Shown here one piece after another: positions 15,163 through 24,300 of a stretch of DNA of 63,304 nucleotides (its first letter is position 1; each line of letters opens with the position of its first letter). Under the pieces are notes generated by a model. It saw nothing but the letters and a program-made list of their open reading frames with translations, ran no database searches and was not told the origin of the DNA. The DNA is from Prevotella amnii DSM 23384 = JCM 14753 (lineage in GTDB: Bacteria > Bacteroidota > Bacteroidia > Bacteroidales > Bacteroidaceae). Location: positions 1 through 63,304 of the forward strand of contig NZ_KB905276.1 in NCBI RefSeq assembly GCF_000378745.1, in the 5' to 3' direction. A program made the translations under genes and the position numbers.

Positions 15163-17871
15163 ATGAAACCAAACAAAACATACACCGGACTTAGCGACAG
15201 AGAGGTTACAGAAAGCAGATTAAAATATGGTGAAAACATCATTACACCACCAAAAAAAGATACGCTATGGAAACGTTTCTTTACCAAGTTAGAAGATCCG
15301 CTCATTGCAATACTTATTATAGCAGGAGTGTTTTCTACTGGAATTTCCTTGTATGAATATTTTGGAATGCATGGCGAAAAGAGTGTTTTCTTTGAGCCAA
15401 TGGGCATATTTATAGCTATTTTTCTTGCCACGGGTATGGCTTTCTTTTTTGAGGAAAAAGCAAATAAAGCATTTTCTATATTAAACAAAATAAACGATGA
15501 TGATCCTGTAGAGGTTATTAGAAATGGTAATACTACTAAAGTAGCTAAAAAAGACATTGTAGTAGGCGACATAGTGTTACTCAATACAGGAGCAGAAATA
15601 CCTGCCGACGGAGAACTTCTTGAAGCCATTGCGTTAAATGTAGACGAATCTACTCTCACAGGAGAACCTATATGCCATAAGAGCGTTAATCCTGATGATT
15701 TCGATTCTGATGCAACTTTCCCTACTAATCATGTCTTGCGTGGTACAAAAGTAATTGAAGGACATGGCATGTTTAAAGTAGACCGTGTGGGTGATAACAC
15801 TGAGAATGGTAAAGTTTTCGTTGCAACCCAAATAGATAATAACGTAAAAACTCCACTCACAGAACAACTCAACAAACTATCTAAACTAATTACTATAGGT
15901 AGCTATGTTATAGCTGCACTTATCCTTATAGGAAGAATGGTAATGTATTTTGTTTCTTTCGATTTTAGCTGGATATATTTTTTACAATATCTTCTTACAT
16001 CTATTATGATATGTGTTACACTTATTGTAGTAGCAGTACCTGAAGGATTGCCTATGGCTGTTACGTTGAGCTTAGCTTACTCTATGCGCCGTATGTTCAA
16101 GAATAATAATCTTGTTCGTAAGATGCACGCATGTGAAACGATGGGGGCTACTACTGTAATATGTACAGACAAGACAGGCACGCTAACACAAAACCAAATG
16201 CGAGTAAATAAAGTATATAAGTGTAGCAATGATAACATTATTAATAAATGTTTTATAGAGGGAATAGCTGTAAACACTACAGCCGAACTTGATCTAACAG
16301 AGCCTAAGCGTCCACAGGCTATAGGTAATCCCACAGAGGGAGCACTGCTTTTATGGCTCAAAGACCAAAAAGAAGATTATCGCCTTTTAAGACAAGAAGC
16401 AGAGATAATAGATGAAATACCTTTTTCTACTGAGCGTAAATATATGGCTACACTTGTAAAAACTGCTTGTCTACCTAATAAATATGTGCTTTATGTGAAA
16501 GGCGCGACAGATATTATACGCAACAAATGTAAAGAGATAGCAGGCGAAGCAAAATGGGATAACATAGACAAGCAATTGCTTACATGGCAAAACAAAGCTA
16601 TGCGTACACTTGGTTTTGCATATTATATAATAAACGAGGGAGAGGAAATATTACAACATAATAATCCTATAGAAAAACTTATGGCTTCTTTTAATGGTAA
16701 TGAGCGTGGCTTAACTTTTATAGGCATTGTTGCTATATCCGATCCTGTACGCCTTGATGTGCCTTTTGCTATTAAAGAGTGCTTAAAAGCAGGAATAGAT
16801 ATAAAAATTGTTACAGGAGATACACCTGGCACGGCAAAAGAGATAGGGCGAGAAGTGGGATTATGGAATGATGATGTTGATAAAGAAAATCATATAATAA
16901 CAGGTGCAGAATTTGAACAGCTCACAGATGAAGAGTTGCAAAGCTGCGTACTTGACCTAAAGATAATAGCCCGAGCGCGTCCTATGGACAAAAAACGCTT
17001 AGTAGAAGCATTACAAAAATGTAATCAGGTAGTAGCTGTAACTGGTGATGGCACTAATGATGCTCCTGCGTTAAAAGCTGCACATGTAGGTCTTTCAATG
17101 GGCGATGGCACAAGTGTAGCCAAGCAAGCATCTGATATTACCATTATAGACAATTCATTTAACTCTATAGGACGTGCAGTCATGTGGGGGCGCTCGCTTT
17201 ATCAAAACATACAACGGTTTATACTTTTTCAGATGACCGTAAACGTAGCAGCATGCTTAATAGTTTTGATAGGTGCTTTTATGGGGACACAAAGCCCATT
17301 AACGGTAACACAAATGCTATGGGTAAACCTCATAATGGACACATTTGCAGCAATGGCTTTGGCTTCTTTACCTCCTTCTAAAAAAGTAATGGAAGATGCC
17401 CCACGCAAGCGGTCTGCTTTTATCATATCACCTGCAATGAAAAAAAATATTTTTCTTATGGGAGGTGCATTCTTCTTAATATTGGTAGCGTTATTATTTG
17501 TTTTAGAACACTATACCGTTTTACACGTAACTGATTTGTTCCATCTTAGCCATCACGCTGATAAGGGTATGACGGCTTATGAACTTAGTATATTTTTTAC
17601 TGTTTTTGTGATGCTTCAGTTTTGGAACATGTTTAATGCTCGTGCTTTCTGTACAGGTCGTAGTGCTTTCCATTTAAAAGGGTGTAAAGGATTTTTGCTT
17701 ATTGCGGCTTTTATCCTTGTAGGGCAAATAGCTATTGTACAGTTGGGAGGTGAGATGTTTAATGTATCTCCACTCAGTGTTATAGACTGGGTACTTATTA
17801 TCATTATCACGTCTTTAGTATTATGGGTAGGCGAGGGGATACGGTTTATAACAAAATGGATATATAAATGA
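15163..17871 (+). CDS. Calcium-translocating P-type ATPase (PMCA/SERCA-like)
   Basis: The 902-residue inner-membrane pump hydrolyses ATP through a phospho-aspartate to move Ca2+ outward. It has an N-terminal cation-ATPase domain, the actuator motif LTGEP (about 165-169), PEGLPMAV in the fourth membrane segment, and the phosphorylation motif DKTGTLT with Asp336. The hinge GDGTNDAP begins near 628, and a C-terminal bundle of membrane segments follows. PEGL in segment 4 matches PMCA-type pumps. All catalytic motifs are intact. It ends with TGA, which shows that TGA is an ordinary stop codon in this genome. Specificity for Ca2+ over other cations is inferred from similarity. Confidence 0.92.
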   Translation: MKPNKTYTGLSDREVTESRLKYGENIITPPKKDTLWKRFFTKLEDPLIAILIIAGVFSTGISLYEYFGMHGEKSVFFEPMGIFIAIFLATGMAFFFEEKANKAFSILNKINDDDPVEVIRNGNTTKVAKKDIVVGDIVLLNTGAEIPADGELLEAIALNVDESTLTGEPICHKSVNPDDFDSDATFPTNHVLRGTKVIEGHGMFKVDRVGDNTENGKVFVATQIDNNVKTPLTEQLNKLSKLITIGSYVIAALILIGRMVMYFVSFDFSWIYFLQYLLTSIMICVTLIVVAVPEGLPMAVTLSLAYSMRRMFKNNNLVRKMHACETMGATTVICTDKTGTLTQNQMRVNKVYKCSNDNIINKCFIEGIAVNTTAELDLTEPKRPQAIGNPTEGALLLWLKDQKEDYRLLRQEAEIIDEIPFSTERKYMATLVKTACLPNKYVLYVKGATDIIRNKCKEIAGEAKWDNIDKQLLTWQNKAMRTLGFAYYIINEGEEILQHNNPIEKLMASFNGNERGLTFIGIVAISDPVRLDVPFAIKECLKAGIDIKIVTGDTPGTAKEIGREVGLWNDDVDKENHIITGAEFEQLTDEELQSCVLDLKIIARARPMDKKRLVEALQKCNQVVAVTGDGTNDAPALKAAHVGLSMGDGTSVAKQASDITIIDNSFNSIGRAVMWGRSLYQNIQRFILFQMTVNVAACLIVLIGAFMGTQSPLTVTQMLWVNLIMDTFAAMALASLPPSKKVMEDAPRKRSAFIISPAMKKNIFLMGGAFFLILVALLFVLEHYTVLHVTDLFHLSHHADKGMTAYELSIFFTVFVMLQFWNMFNARAFCTGRSAFHLKGCKGFLLIAAFILVGQIAIVQLGGEMFNVSPLSVIDWVLIIIITSLVLWVGEGIRFITKWIYK

Positions 17872-17931
17872 ATATAAAATGGTGCATTAAAAAATATATA
17901 TAAAAAAGGAGGATTAAAAAAAAACAAGTAT

Positions 17932-19002
17932 ATGGAGCTTAACTTAAAACCATTAAATATACCATGTGATAAGGAACGTCCTATAATAATAGCAGGTCCG
18001 TGTTCTGCTGAAACAGAGGAACAAGTGATGACTACCGCTAAGAGTTTAGCCGCTAAGGGCTGCCACGTTTTTAGAGCAGGAGTATGGAAACCTCGCACTA
18101 AACCCGGTGGCTTTGAGGGAAAGGGAAAGGCTGCTTTACCTTGGATAAAGAAGGTAAAAGACTTTACAGGTATGCTTGTAGCTACAGAAGTGGCTACCCC
18201 TGAACACGTATCGTTAGCTTTAGCCTATAATATTGATATCTTATGGATAGGAGCTCGAACATCTGCAAATCCTTTTGCTATGCAGGCTTTAGCAGATAGC
18301 TTGCAAGGAGTAGATATTCCTGTACTTGTAAAAAATCCTATCAACCCTGATTTAGAGCTATGGATAGGAGCTTTACAACGTCTTAACCAAGCAGGTATTA
18401 AGCGTTTAGCAGCTATACACCGTGGTTTTTCTATTTATGATAATAAGGTATATCGCAACCCCCCTATGTGGCAAATTCCTATAGAATTACGTCGCCGTAT
18501 ACCACAACTTCCTATTATATGCGACCCAAGCCATATAGGAGGACGCCGCGAATTAATAGCACCACTTTGCCAACAAGCTATGGACTTAGGCTTTGATGGC
18601 TTAATAATAGAGAGCCATTGCAACCCTGATTGCGCTTGGAGTGATGCTGCGCAGCAGATTACTCCTGATATATTAGATTACATTCTGTCTTTATTAATAG
18701 TAAGAAATGAGTCTATTTCTACAGAAGGTATTAGGCAGTTACGCTCACAGATAGACGACATAGATAACAGCTTAATGGACTTGTTAGCTAAGCGATTTCG
18801 TATTTGCAGGGAAATAGGAGTTTATAAAAAGAAACATAATATGACTGTTTTACAATCGAATAGGTATAAGGAAATTTTAGAAAAACGAGGAGTTCAGGCT
18901 GGTCTTTGTGGAATGAATATAGATTTTGTAGCACAAGTGTTCGAACTTATACACGAGGAAAGCCTACGTCAGCAGTTATCTATTATTAACAATAAAATGT
19001 AA
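17932..19002 (+). CDS. Bifunctional DAHP synthase / chorismate mutase
   Basis: The first about 255 residues form a class I-beta 3-deoxy-7-phosphoheptulonate synthase, the entry enzyme of aromatic amino acid synthesis. Signatures include IIAGPCSAET, GVWKPRTKPG, KNPIN, IHRGFS and CDPSHIGGRR. Residues about 265-350 form an AroQ-type chorismate mutase (IRQLRSQIDDIDNSLMDLLA, then a KRF helix and ESLRQQ near the end). This fusion is usual in Bacteroidetes and couples the entry to a branch step, with probable feedback control by a product bound to the mutase domain. A GGAGG at 17908-17912 lies 19 bases before the ATG, too far to act as a normal ribosome-binding site. Confidence 0.95.
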   Translation: MELNLKPLNIPCDKERPIIIAGPCSAETEEQVMTTAKSLAAKGCHVFRAGVWKPRTKPGGFEGKGKAALPWIKKVKDFTGMLVATEVATPEHVSLALAYNIDILWIGARTSANPFAMQALADSLQGVDIPVLVKNPINPDLELWIGALQRLNQAGIKRLAAIHRGFSIYDNKVYRNPPMWQIPIELRRRIPQLPIICDPSHIGGRRELIAPLCQQAMDLGFDGLIIESHCNPDCAWSDAAQQITPDILDYILSLLIVRNESISTEGIRQLRSQIDDIDNSLMDLLAKRFRICREIGVYKKKHNMTVLQSNRYKEILEKRGVQAGLCGMNIDFVAQVFELIHEESLRQQLSIINNKM

Positions 19003-19074
19003 AAACATTCACTAAGAAGTATTTTAGATAACACACCTCTTTACTGTAACAATAAGAATATTAGTCTTGTGAAT

Positions 19075-20052
19075 ATGAAAATATTTTTGCTTACATTCTT
19101 TTTCATATTTTTACCTTTTAGCCTTTTAGCTCAAACAAAAATAGTTGTAGTAGAGCTTAATGCCGAAAATATGTTTGATGTACGACATGATAGCCTGAAA
19201 AACGATACAGAATTCTTACCTAATGGTATGAGGCATTGGACAAAGGCAAGATATTGGGAAAAAATAAATAAGATAGGTAAAGAAATACTTTCTTGTGGTA
19301 AGGATAGTGTAGGGTGGTCTGTGCCAGATATTGTAGGATTATGTGAGGTGGAAAATGATACCGTATTATTTGATCTTACAAAACGTTCTTTATTGCGAAA
19401 AGCACGTTACGAATATATAATGACTAATTCTCCCGATGAACGCGGAATAGATGTAGCTTTACTTTACTCTCCTTTTTCATTTAAAGTATTAAAAGCCGAT
19501 ACTATTAAAGTGAAGCCACTAAAAGGAATGAAGCCAACACGTGATATTTTACATGTGGAAGGAGAAATAGTGAGCGGAGATACTCTTCATGTTTTTTTAT
19601 TACATGCACCAAGCAAATCGGGTGGAGAATTGCAATCTCGTCCTTTTAGATTGCATGTAGCCGATGTGTTGTGCCATTCGATAGACTCTATTAGAAAAAT
19701 AAATAATAACTCTAAAATACTGATAATGGGCGATTTTAACGACTATGCCTCTTCACCTGCTTTGCGCCGCATCTGCAAACATAATATAATAGATATATCT
19801 GAAAAAGCACAAGGCACACATGGAGCTATGGGCACTTATCGCTTTCAAGGAGAGTGGGGGAGCTTAGACCACTTTTTAATATCACTTAATTTGCTCTCAA
19901 ATATAAAATCGTGTTCCATTAACGATACCCCTTTTTTGTTAGAAGAAGATACGAAATATGGTGGTGTGAAACCACGTCGCAACTATAATGGGTTGCGATA
20001 TAATAGCGGCTTTAGCGATCATCTTCCTTTGATGCTAAGACTGACTTTTTAA
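19075..20052 (+). CDS. Secreted endonuclease/exonuclease/phosphatase-family protein
   Basis: The 325-residue protein starts with a signal peptide (MKIFLLTFFFIFLPFSLLAQ). I prefer the ATG at 19075 over the GTG six bases upstream because the signal peptide begins there. The fold is that of DNase I-like metal-dependent phosphodiesterases: NAENMFDV, CEVEND with the metal-binding Glu, HAPSKSGG, IMGDFNDY (Asp/Asn) and the final SDHLPL with the catalytic His. It acts outside the cytoplasm, on nucleic acid or another phosphodiester. The substrate cannot be told from sequence. Confidence 0.88.
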   Translation: MKIFLLTFFFIFLPFSLLAQTKIVVVELNAENMFDVRHDSLKNDTEFLPNGMRHWTKARYWEKINKIGKEILSCGKDSVGWSVPDIVGLCEVENDTVLFDLTKRSLLRKARYEYIMTNSPDERGIDVALLYSPFSFKVLKADTIKVKPLKGMKPTRDILHVEGEIVSGDTLHVFLLHAPSKSGGELQSRPFRLHVADVLCHSIDSIRKINNNSKILIMGDFNDYASSPALRRICKHNIIDISEKAQGTHGAMGTYRFQGEWGSLDHFLISLNLLSNIKSCSINDTPFLLEEDTKYGGVKPRRNYNGLRYNSGFSDHLPLMLRLTF

Positions 20053-20190
20053 AGCTAAAAACAAGAGGAAGATATCTTTTCTATATACCTTTTTATAGTT
20101 GCAGATATAATGCTACAAGATAAGTTTTATTCTTTTTTTTTTAAACGTTAATCTTCGCTTTACTATAATAACAAAATATATCTATATATA

Positions 20191-21075
20191 TTAAATGGAG
20201 TCAGCTGGCTCTTGATTGTTATTGTCGCCTTCGTTTATAAGATCGTTAATGGTAGACCCTATAACATCTTTAAGCGATTTGGTAAGCGGTATAATGCCAT
20301 CTTCTATCAACCCTTTTATACCTTGTTTTAGCTTACCTCCTATTTGGATATTATTACCTGCTTGAAGCCTTCTATTAATTTCTTGTTCTATATCTTGTTT
20401 ATCTAAAGTAAAGACATGATTAAGAATACCTAAAGATACTATCTTTTCCTGTCCTGCAAAATTTATTTTTCCAATAGAGAAAACTCCATAGTTATTTACC
20501 TTCAGTAAGCTGTCTATAGACGATTTGACCACTTGATCTATAGAAGAAAGAAACATCGTTGTAAAGGTTTGGTCAATACCTGCAAGGTCAGAATTATCAT
20601 TTAGCTTTTGTTTTGCATCATCTAAAGTTTGTGTTATCACATCTGTTAAAGCCTTTTTGTGATCATCTTTAGAAGGACATGTAAAACATAATATTAACAA
20701 AATAAAAACTAAAGAAATGAAGCCTATAAGGCAGCCATGCGACTTCTTCTTTTTTACAGACTGAAAGTTAGGCTCATGCTCTTGGGTGGTAGCATTATTA
20801 TATATTGGTTTTGCCTTTACATAAGAAAAGTCTTCTTCCGCCTTAGTATTATCAGCCTGGATATTTTTAGAGGTAAGCTCGTTAGGTATGTTGTTTGTCT
20901 TTAGATTAGCCTCATGTTCAAGTATAGGGCGCAACTCTTCTACTTGCCATGCCGGAACCCATTTAGTATCATTTACAGACATAACAAGAGTAGCTGCATC
21001 AAGATTACGCTCTTTAAGCTCTTTAAGCGTATAAGGACCTATCTTTTCGTTTTTTAGACTTATAAAAAATTCCAT
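20191..21075 (-). CDS. GYF_2-domain membrane protein
   Basis: Residues 1-55 form a GYF_2-type domain (FFISLKNEKIGPYTLKELKE, and TKWVPAWQVEEL), found in many Bacteroidetes proteins and thought to bind partners. A polar linker follows. A single membrane segment near 118-136 (GCLIGFISLVFILLILCF) follows the basic stretch KKKKSHG, placing the GYF domain in the cytoplasm. The C-terminal about 155 residues are predicted outside the cytoplasm and are rich in charged and Asn residues, with the repeated theme DQV..SIDSLL. No catalytic motif is visible. It stands alone and is convergent with the endonuclease gene. Confidence 0.75.
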   Translation of the reverse strand: MEFFISLKNEKIGPYTLKELKERNLDAATLVMSVNDTKWVPAWQVEELRPILEHEANLKTNNIPNELTSKNIQADNTKAEEDFSYVKAKPIYNNATTQEHEPNFQSVKKKKSHGCLIGFISLVFILLILCFTCPSKDDHKKALTDVITQTLDDAKQKLNDNSDLAGIDQTFTTMFLSSIDQVVKSSIDSLLKVNNYGVFSIGKINFAGQEKIVSLGILNHVFTLDKQDIEQEINRRLQAGNNIQIGGKLKQGIKGLIEDGIIPLTKSLKDVIGSTINDLINEGDNNNQEPADSI

Positions 21076-21511
21076 CTTTTCTTTATTTTTATTGCAAATT
21101 TATTGTTTTTTTTTGATGTAAATGGTATATTAAGTCCATTTTTCCATTCATTTAACAACAAAATATTTGTCTTCAAAACACCATTACTTACTTTTCCTTT
21201 TATATAAATAAAGATGATAATAAGATAAGCACACAAAACAAAAATAGGTTATTTTTATTTTATTTTTAATCTATTTTTGGTATAAAAATAGATTATTTTT
21301 GCTTCTCATATATGCTTAATTGCATGTGAAAGTATCTGCCTTTGTATAATTAGAGATAAGCCTTTCACTGTAAAAATAAATCTTACAAGAGGTTTTAGTC
21401 TCTTTTTTTTTAGTGTGATTATCAATAGTAGTTTTTTTCATATAAACTCCTATTACATAGTTACTTTAATTAATCCGGCAGAATAAAATATATAAAAAAG
21501 GCTATAAAGTG
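21076..21511. other. Intergenic stretch between the GYF_2 gene and ffh
   Basis: The AT-rich spacer carries the hairpin repeat described at 21237-21301. Otherwise I see no gene. I looked for an SRP RNA because ffh follows, but found no GGAA-type tetraloop hairpin of that kind. Confidence 0.45.
21237..21301. repeat. Hairpin repeat, copy A
   Basis: This 65-base AT-rich sequence is nearly the same as 47192-47256. Its centre has AATCTATTTTT (21268-21278) and AAAAATAGATT (21284-21294), an 11-base stem with a GGTAT loop. It lies between divergent genes, the GYF_2 protein on the minus strand and ffh on the plus strand. It may be a binding site or a small dispersed element. Confidence 0.65.
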
Positions 21512-21543
21512 TTTGATATTTTCCTTTGTTTTTATTATCTTTG
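21512..21543 (+). promoter_or_regulatory. ffh promoter
   Basis: TTTG at 21512-21515, a spacer of 20 bases and TATCTTTG at 21536-21543 match the Bacteroidetes housekeeping promoter (TTTG, 19-21 bases, TAnnTTTG) exactly. It ends 39 bases before the ATG at 21583 and supports that start over an ATG at 21526, which lies inside the promoter. Confidence 0.8.
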
Positions 21544-21582
21544 CGATATATTTTCGAAATAAATAAGTATACTTTTAAAACA

Positions 21583-22953
21583 ATGTTTGAAAATCTAAGT
21601 GATCGTTTAGAGCGCTCGTTTAAAATCCTTAAAGGTGAAGGTAAGATAACAGAAATTAATGTTGCAGAAACACTAAAAGATGTGCGCAGAGCACTACTTG
21701 ATGCAGATGTTAACTACAAAGTAGCTAAATCTTTTACTGATAGGGTTAAGGCAAAAGCTCTCGGAATGAATGTTCTTACAGCCGTTAAGCCTGGTCAGCT
21801 TATGGTGAAGTTAGTACACGATGAGTTAGCTCTTCTAATGGGTGGCGAAGCTGTAGGAATGAGTTTGGAAAACCGTCCTGCCATAATCTTAATGAGTGGT
21901 TTGCAAGGTTCTGGTAAAACTACCTTTGCGGGCAAGTTAGCTAAAATGCTTAAGACAAAAAATCATAAGCAGCCTTTGCTTGTTGCATGCGATGTTTATC
22001 GTCCTGCAGCTATAGACCAATTGAAAGTTGTAGGAGAGCAAGTAGATGTACCTGTATATAGCGAAGCTGGCAATAAGAATGTAAACGAGATAGCCACTCA
22101 TGCAATAGCAGAAGCAAAGAGTAAAGGAAATGATGTTATTATTATCGACACAGCAGGCCGCTTAGCTGTTGATGAGGATATGATGAACGAGATAGAAAGC
22201 TTGAAAAATCATATCACCCCTGATGAGACCTTATTTGTGGTAGATTCTATGACTGGTCAGGACGCAGTAAACACAGCAAAGGAATTTAACTCCAGATTAG
22301 ATTTTGACGGTGTTGTTCTTACCAAGCTTGATGGTGATACTCGCGGTGGTGCTGCTCTTTCTATCCGTACTGTAGTAACAAAGCCTATCAAGTTTATTGG
22401 TACAGGCGAAAAGATGGACGCCATTGATGTGTTCCATCCTGAACGTATGGCTGACCGTATCTTAGGTATGGGAGACGTTGTTTCTCTTGTTGAACGTGCC
22501 CAAGAGCAGTTTGATGAAGAAGAGGCTAAACGTTTACAAAAGAAGATACAAAAAAACAAGTTCGACTTTAACGACTTCTACAATCAGATACAGCAGATTA
22601 AGAAAATGGGTAATTTAAAGGATTTAGCTTCTATGATACCTGGTGTAGGTAAAGCCATTAGAGATGTTGACATAGACGACAACGCTTTTAAAGGAATAGA
22701 AGCTATCATACAAAGTATGACTCCTAAAGAGCGTACTAACCCGGAAATACTTAATAACATACGTAGGCGTCGTATAGCAAAAGGTTCTGGCACTGACATT
22801 CAGGAAGTTAATCGCTTGCTAAAGCAGTTTGACCAAACTCGCAAAATGATGAAGATGGTTACTGGTTCTAAAATGGCAGGTATGATGAGCAGAATGAAAA
22901 GTTTAAAGAATATGTCAAATATGTCTGATTTGCCAAATTTGAATAAATTATAA
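21583..22953 (+). CDS. ffh: Signal recognition particle protein Ffh
   Basis: The SRP GTPase binds signal sequences on the ribosome and delivers membrane proteins to FtsY. The 456-residue product has the N domain ([16 protein letters not shown]), the G domain with [27 protein letters not shown] and [13 protein letters not shown], and a methionine-rich M domain at the end ([20 protein letters not shown]) that holds the signal peptide and SRP RNA. The start at 21583 gives the family N-terminus and lies after a clear promoter. folD begins 17 bases later, so the two are probably one transcript. Confidence 0.97.
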   Translation: MFENLSDRLERSFKILKGEGKITEINVAETLKDVRRALLDADVNYKVAKSFTDRVKAKALGMNVLTAVKPGQLMVKLVHDELALLMGGEAVGMSLENRPAIILMSGLQGSGKTTFAGKLAKMLKTKNHKQPLLVACDVYRPAAIDQLKVVGEQVDVPVYSEAGNKNVNEIATHAIAEAKSKGNDVIIIDTAGRLAVDEDMMNEIESLKNHITPDETLFVVDSMTGQDAVNTAKEFNSRLDFDGVVLTKLDGDTRGGAALSIRTVVTKPIKFIGTGEKMDAIDVFHPERMADRILGMGDVVSLVERAQEQFDEEEAKRLQKKIQKNKFDFNDFYNQIQQIKKMGNLKDLASMIPGVGKAIRDVDIDDNAFKGIEAIIQSMTPKERTNPEILNNIRRRRIAKGSGTDIQEVNRLLKQFDQTRKMMKMVTGSKMAGMMSRMKSLKNMSNMSDLPNLNKL

Positions 22954-22970
22954 ATCTAAAAAATATAACT

Positions 22971-23855
22971 ATGGAATATCAATTGATCGATGGTAAAGCT
23001 ACCGCTTATGCTATAAAGCAAAAAATAGCAGAAGAAGTAAAAGAAATATTATCTAAAGGTGGCAAGCAGCCTCATTTAGCAGCAGTTCTTGTAGGACATG
23101 ATGGAGGCAGCGAAACTTATGTAAAAAACAAGGTTATTGCTTGCGAGCAATGTGGCTTTAAATCTACCTTAATTCGTTTCGAAGAAAATGTAACAGAGGA
23201 AGAGTTGCTTGCTTGCGTTGATCAATTGAATAATGACAATGATGTAGATGGCTTCATTGTTCAGTTGCCTTTGCCAAAGCACATTGATGAACAAAAAATC
23301 ATAATGGCCATTGACTATAGAAAAGATGTTGATGGTTTTCACCCTATCAATGTTGGTAGAATGGTAATAGGGCTTCCATGTTTTATTTCAGCAACGCCAC
23401 TGGGAATACTCACATTACTAAATTATTATAATATTTCCACTTCTGGTAAGAAATGTGTAATATTGGGTAGAAGTAATATAGTGGGTAAACCTATGGCACA
23501 ACTAATGATGCAAAAACATTTAGGAGATGCTACTGTTACGGTATGCCATTCTCATTCAAAAACATTAAAAGAGGAATGTCGTGCAGCAGATATTATTATA
23601 GCAGCTATAGGTGTACCTAATTTTGTTACAAAAGATATGGTAAAAAAAGGTGCTATAGTAATTGATGTAGGTACAACGCGAGTTCCTGATTCTACAGCTA
23701 AAAAAGGATTTAAATTAACAGGGGACGTTAAGTTTGATGAGGTTGCACCTCTTTGCTCTTACATTACTCCAGTACCTGGAGGTGTTGGCCCTATGACGAT
23801 ATGTTCCCTTATGAAAAATACCTTATCTGCTGGGAAGAAAGAATATTATAAATAA
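22971..23855 (+). CDS. folD: Methylenetetrahydrofolate dehydrogenase / cyclohydrolase
   Basis: The 294-residue enzyme interconverts 5,10-methylene- and 10-formyl-tetrahydrofolate, feeding purine and formyl-Met synthesis. It shows the catalytic Tyr-Lys of SETYVKNK (the Lys in the active site), [19 protein letters not shown], the nucleotide-binding [11 protein letters not shown] and the closing [10 protein letters not shown]. The length is normal. It follows ffh by 17 bases. Confidence 0.97.
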   Translation: MEYQLIDGKATAYAIKQKIAEEVKEILSKGGKQPHLAAVLVGHDGGSETYVKNKVIACEQCGFKSTLIRFEENVTEEELLACVDQLNNDNDVDGFIVQLPLPKHIDEQKIIMAIDYRKDVDGFHPINVGRMVIGLPCFISATPLGILTLLNYYNISTSGKKCVILGRSNIVGKPMAQLMMQKHLGDATVTVCHSHSKTLKEECRAADIIIAAIGVPNFVTKDMVKKGAIVIDVGTTRVPDSTAKKGFKLTGDVKFDEVAPLCSYITPVPGGVGPMTICSLMKNTLSAGKKEYYK

Positions 23856-23871
23856 AAACGCAAGCGAAATT

Positions 23872-24051
23872 ATGACAGCAGAAGAATATTATCGATTAGG
23901 TAATGATTACCGAAGGCGTGGTGATTGGCAAAACGCTATGAATTGCTATTTGGAAGCAATAGAGCTTGATGCTAATTCTCCTGCGGTAGAAGCTAAGCAG
24001 ATGTTAGATGATATGTTTAATTTCTATAATAAAGACGCTTATAATCCTTAA
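23872..24051 (+). CDS. Small TPR-repeat protein (59 aa)
   Basis: A short gene starts with ATG at 23872 and ends with TAA at 24049-24051. It encodes MTAEEYYRLGNDYRRRGDWQ, then NAMNCYLEAIELDANSPA and a final helix. This is one tetratricopeptide repeat and a cap helix. It has no signal peptide. It lies 16 bases after folD and 12 bases before the ferredoxin subunit, so it is the first gene of the vor unit or a bridge from the upstream operon. TPRs bind peptide segments, so it may help to assemble the oxidoreductase; that is inference from position. Confidence 0.85.
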   Translation: MTAEEYYRLGNDYRRRGDWQNAMNCYLEAIELDANSPAVEAKQMLDDMFNFYNKDAYNP

Positions 24052-24063
24052 ATTTCAAAAACA

Positions 24064-24297
24064 ATGAGCAAGATTAAAGGTGCTATCGTTATAGATACTG
24101 ACCGTTGTAAAGGGTGTCAGCTATGTCTTGTGGCTTGTCCAAAAGATGTTATAGCGATAGTCAAGAAGAAAGTAAACACACATGGTTATGCTTATATGGT
24201 TTCTGAGAGGCCAGAAGACTGCATAGGCTGCACATCATGTGCAGTGGTGTGTCCAGATGGTTGTATTACAGTTTATAGGAAAAAAGTAGAGGAATAA
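24064..24297 (+). CDS. 2-oxoacid:ferredoxin oxidoreductase, 4Fe-4S (delta) subunit
   Basis: The 77-residue ferredoxin-like subunit has two cluster motifs, CKGCQLCLVACPKD and CIGCTSCAVVCPDGC, each binding a 4Fe-4S cluster. It passes electrons from the catalytic subunits to free ferredoxin. The next gene starts three bases after its stop, and the set of four is a typical vor/kor operon. Confidence 0.93.
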   Translation: MSKIKGAIVIDTDRCKGCQLCLVACPKDVIAIVKKKVNTHGYAYMVSERPEDCIGCTSCAVVCPDGCITVYRKKVEE

Positions 24298-24300
24298 ATT

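Noticed and set aside
17616..18098. Minus-strand frame of 160 codons between the ATPase and DAHP synthase genes
   Set aside because: Antisense to the ends of both genes, low-complexity Ile/Phe-rich product.
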